A stretch of 6,915 nucleotides of DNA, taken from positions 1 to 6,915 of the forward strand of contig NZ_JAUIYO010000033.1 of assembly GCF_044891285.1 (NCBI RefSeq). The letters run 5' to 3'. The notes under the pieces are model-generated. The model had not been told where the DNA came from. It saw nothing but the letters and a program-made list of their open reading frames with translations, and did not search any database. The stretch is from Pseudobacillus lumedeiriae. GTDB lineage: Bacteria > Bacillota > Bacilli > Bacillales > Domibacillaceae. Positions 5,319 to 6,915 of the stretch are shown in pieces. How positions within the stretch are numbered: the first letter of the stretch is position 1; every line of letters starts with the position of its first letter. The translations under genes and the position numbers were made by a program.

Positions 5319-6656
5319 CTAAATAAGCAAATATACTAATGGCGTCGCGATGATTAATGTGAGAATAACCCTTTCAATCCATATAATGATCAAGGTTGGA
5401 ATCGAAAGTGGAATTTCAGTTGATACAATACATGGCACGAGTGCCGAGAAGAAAATAATTGCTGAGATGGATACAATAGCAACAATAATTTTCACTTCAA
5501 GGGCTGCTTTAGTGACTAAAAGAGCAGGAAGGAACATTTCAGCGATACTAAGTGCGCTGGCTTTTGCGACAAGCATCGGTTCTGGCAGCTGCAAAGCCGC
5601 TGTGAAAGGATAAAAAATATAGCCAATCCAGTCGAATACAGGCGTATACTCAGCCAATACTAATCCTAACAATCCGATGGATAATATAGATGGAAGAATA
5701 GCCATGGCCATAAGTAAACCGTCTTTAATATTTAGCCAAACATTATCAAGAAGGCGCGGAGAATTAGCTGCTGTTTCTTTCGCTTCTTCCCAAGCTGCTG
5801 CGAACAAATTCCCTTTCACTTCCGCCTCTGGCTGAGGAGTAGACCCTTCATAATACTCTTCTTTAATCTTAGCTAACGGCCAAATGCGCACAGTGATCGC
5901 CGTGACAAGGAAAGTAACAAAGAAAGTCAGCCAAAAATACGTATTCCACATATCCATTAGCCCTAATGTCTTGGCAACAATCACCATAAATGTCGCTGAA
6001 ACAGTAGAAAAACCAGTGGCAATAATACTAGCTTCTTTCGCATTATATTTTCCTTCTTTATAAATTCGGTTGGTGATTAATAGACCGACGGAATAGCTTC
6101 CAACAAATGAGGCTACTGCATCGATAGCCGAGCGTCCCGGAGTCTTCCAAATGGGCCGCATAATCGGTCTTGTCAAAACACCAATATATTCAAGCAAACC
6201 ATATCCCACGAGCAGCGCGAGAAACACCGCCCCGATTGGCACTAGCAATCCAACAGGAATAACGAGTTTTTCAAACAAAAATGGGCCCATGTTTGGATCA
6301 AACAACCACGCAGGTCCCACGTTAAAAACGAGCATCCCTCCGACTGCCAATCCCAAAATTTTAAATATTGAAAAAACTGCATTTACAGATGATTGCTTCC
6401 ATGTTCCTGATACAAATGGGTAAAGGGCGCCAGCCGCAATGATCAGCAGGGCATAATAAGGCAAAAGCGGTCCTGCGTATAGTTGAATATAAGACACAAT
6501 ATGATCAAGGATAATCGATTTTTTCTCTCCAATCGTCACTGGTACGAAAAAAATGAACCCCCCAATGAAACTGTAAACGAAAAACTTCCACATTTGTGAT
6601 GGAATGGCTTGTCTATCAGGTGCCGAATTCTCATGTACATGCTGTTTTGCATCCAT
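5319..6656 (-). CDS. YjiH family membrane protein with nucleoside-recognition (GATE) domain
   Basis: This is a polytopic inner-membrane protein of 445 aa, with roughly ten hydrophobic segments after a 22-residue soluble N-terminus. The GATE domain occupies about residues 140-250. Its conserved core is at 174-233: GRSAIDAVASFVGSYSVGLL, then NRIYKEGKYNAKEASIIATG, then FSTVSATFMVIVAKTLGL. A charged cytoplasmic-type linker (about 263-300) separates it from the C-terminal membrane block. GATE proteins are thought to be transporters or gated pores, and the spore proteins SpoIVA-associated SpmA/SpmB are distant members. The substrate of YjiH proteins is, to my knowledge, unproven, and 'nucleoside' is only a family label. 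In E. coli YjiH sits beside the partner YjiG; no partner is seen here within the window. The ATG at 6656 is preceded by GGGAGG with a rather long 10-nt spacing. The gene converges on the SPFH unit. Confidence 0.88.
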   Translation of the reverse strand: MDAKQHVHENSAPDRQAIPSQMWKFFVYSFIGGFIFFVPVTIGEKKSIILDHIVSYIQLYAGPLLPYYALLIIAAGALYPFVSGTWKQSSVNAVFSIFKILGLAVGGMLVFNVGPAWLFDPNMGPFLFEKLVIPVGLLVPIGAVFLALLVGYGLLEYIGVLTRPIMRPIWKTPGRSAIDAVASFVGSYSVGLLITNRIYKEGKYNAKEASIIATGFSTVSATFMVIVAKTLGLMDMWNTYFWLTFFVTFLVTAITVRIWPLAKIKEEYYEGSTPQPEAEVKGNLFAAAWEEAKETAANSPRLLDNVWLNIKDGLLMAMAILPSILSIGLLGLVLAEYTPVFDWIGYIFYPFTAALQLPEPMLVAKASALSIAEMFLPALLVTKAALEVKIIVAIVSISAIIFFSALVPCIVSTEIPLSIPTLIIIWIERVILTLIIATPLVYLLI

Positions 6657-6765
6657 CTACTCTCTTCCTCCCTTTTTGGAAACAAGACAACCTTTTCATC
6701 TATTTACCAACAGTTCCGTCGAAGCTATATACACGTCAGCGTCTGCTGTTGAACTGCTTGAGAAC

Positions 6766-6795
6766 TTTATAATAGATGAACGAGCCACTTGTAAC
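6766..6795 (-). promoter_or_regulatory. Candidate promoter of the yjiH-type gene
   Basis: On the - strand, GTTACA (6795-6790, 4/6 to TTGACA) lies 18 nt before TATAAA (6771-6766, 5/6 to TATAAT). The start would be near 6759, giving a leader of about 100 nt before the ATG. The leader has competing inverted repeats (6708-6756), described in the findings. Assigned by consensus only. The remaining AT-rich edge (6820-6915) holds no gene I can support; a consensus TTGACA at 6835-6840 on the + strand lacks a good -10. Confidence 0.35.
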
Positions 6796-6915
6796 CGCCT
6801 TCATTTTCTTGTCTTTTAAGCTTCTATATTCATTTTGACACAAAAATAAAAAGTAATCATTTATTATTTATTGATTATTTTTCATTTAATTGATAAAAAA
6901 TTTATATCTATATAC

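Noticed and set aside
6604..6819. + strand open frame opposite the start and leader of the yjiH-type gene
   Set aside because: It is antisense to a well-supported coding start and leader, with no ribosome binding site and no recognisable domain.
6854..6877. TAATCA...TGATTA inverted repeat in the AT-rich right edge
   Set aside because: It is six-base arms in very AT-rich sequence, easily a chance match; no origin-type repeats such as DnaA boxes accompany it.

Overview
The window reads as chromosomal DNA of a low-to-moderate GC Gram-positive rod of the order Bacillales (Bacillaceae or Planococcaceae type). The grounds are strong GGAGG ribosome binding sites, Rho-independent terminators with U-tracts, a proline-utilisation cluster in the same order as the Bacillus subtilis put locus (putB-putC-putP-putR), and fragments of a dispersed repeat that I recall from Bacillales intergenic regions. 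I cannot name a species.

Region 1 (1-3832) is proline catabolism, all on the + strand. It holds the C-terminal part of the P5C/glutamate-semialdehyde dehydrogenase (pruA/putC, cut by the window edge), the Na+/proline symporter PutP, and a PucR-type regulator matching PutR. PutP imports proline. Proline dehydrogenase, expected just upstream of the window, would oxidise it to P5C, and PruA would finish the conversion to glutamate. PutR probably activates the pathway when proline is present. Hairpins follow each gene. The one between pruA and putP is imperfect, and putP has its own candidate extended -10 element.

Region 2 (about 3867-5009, + strand) is a two-gene unit: an unannotated 53-residue single-pass membrane protein overlapping an SPFH/prohibitin-family membrane protein. 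A perfect 14-bp palindrome lies in the leader and a strong terminator closes the unit. This pair is the least explained part of the window.

Region 3 (about 5010-5318) is intergenic. It contains a decayed 85-bp repeat with inverted ends and the terminator of the convergent gene. A second, solo copy of one repeat end lies in the putP-putR gap.

Region 4 (5319-6915, - strand) carries a YjiH-family membrane protein with a GATE (nucleoside recognition) domain, a leader of roughly 100 nt, and an AT-rich edge with no gene that I can support.

I see no CRISPR array, no rRNA or tRNA, no intact mobile element and no clear defence system. Most of the window is ordinary core metabolism. The points worth a second look are the small protein/SPFH pair with its palindrome, and the repeat fragments.
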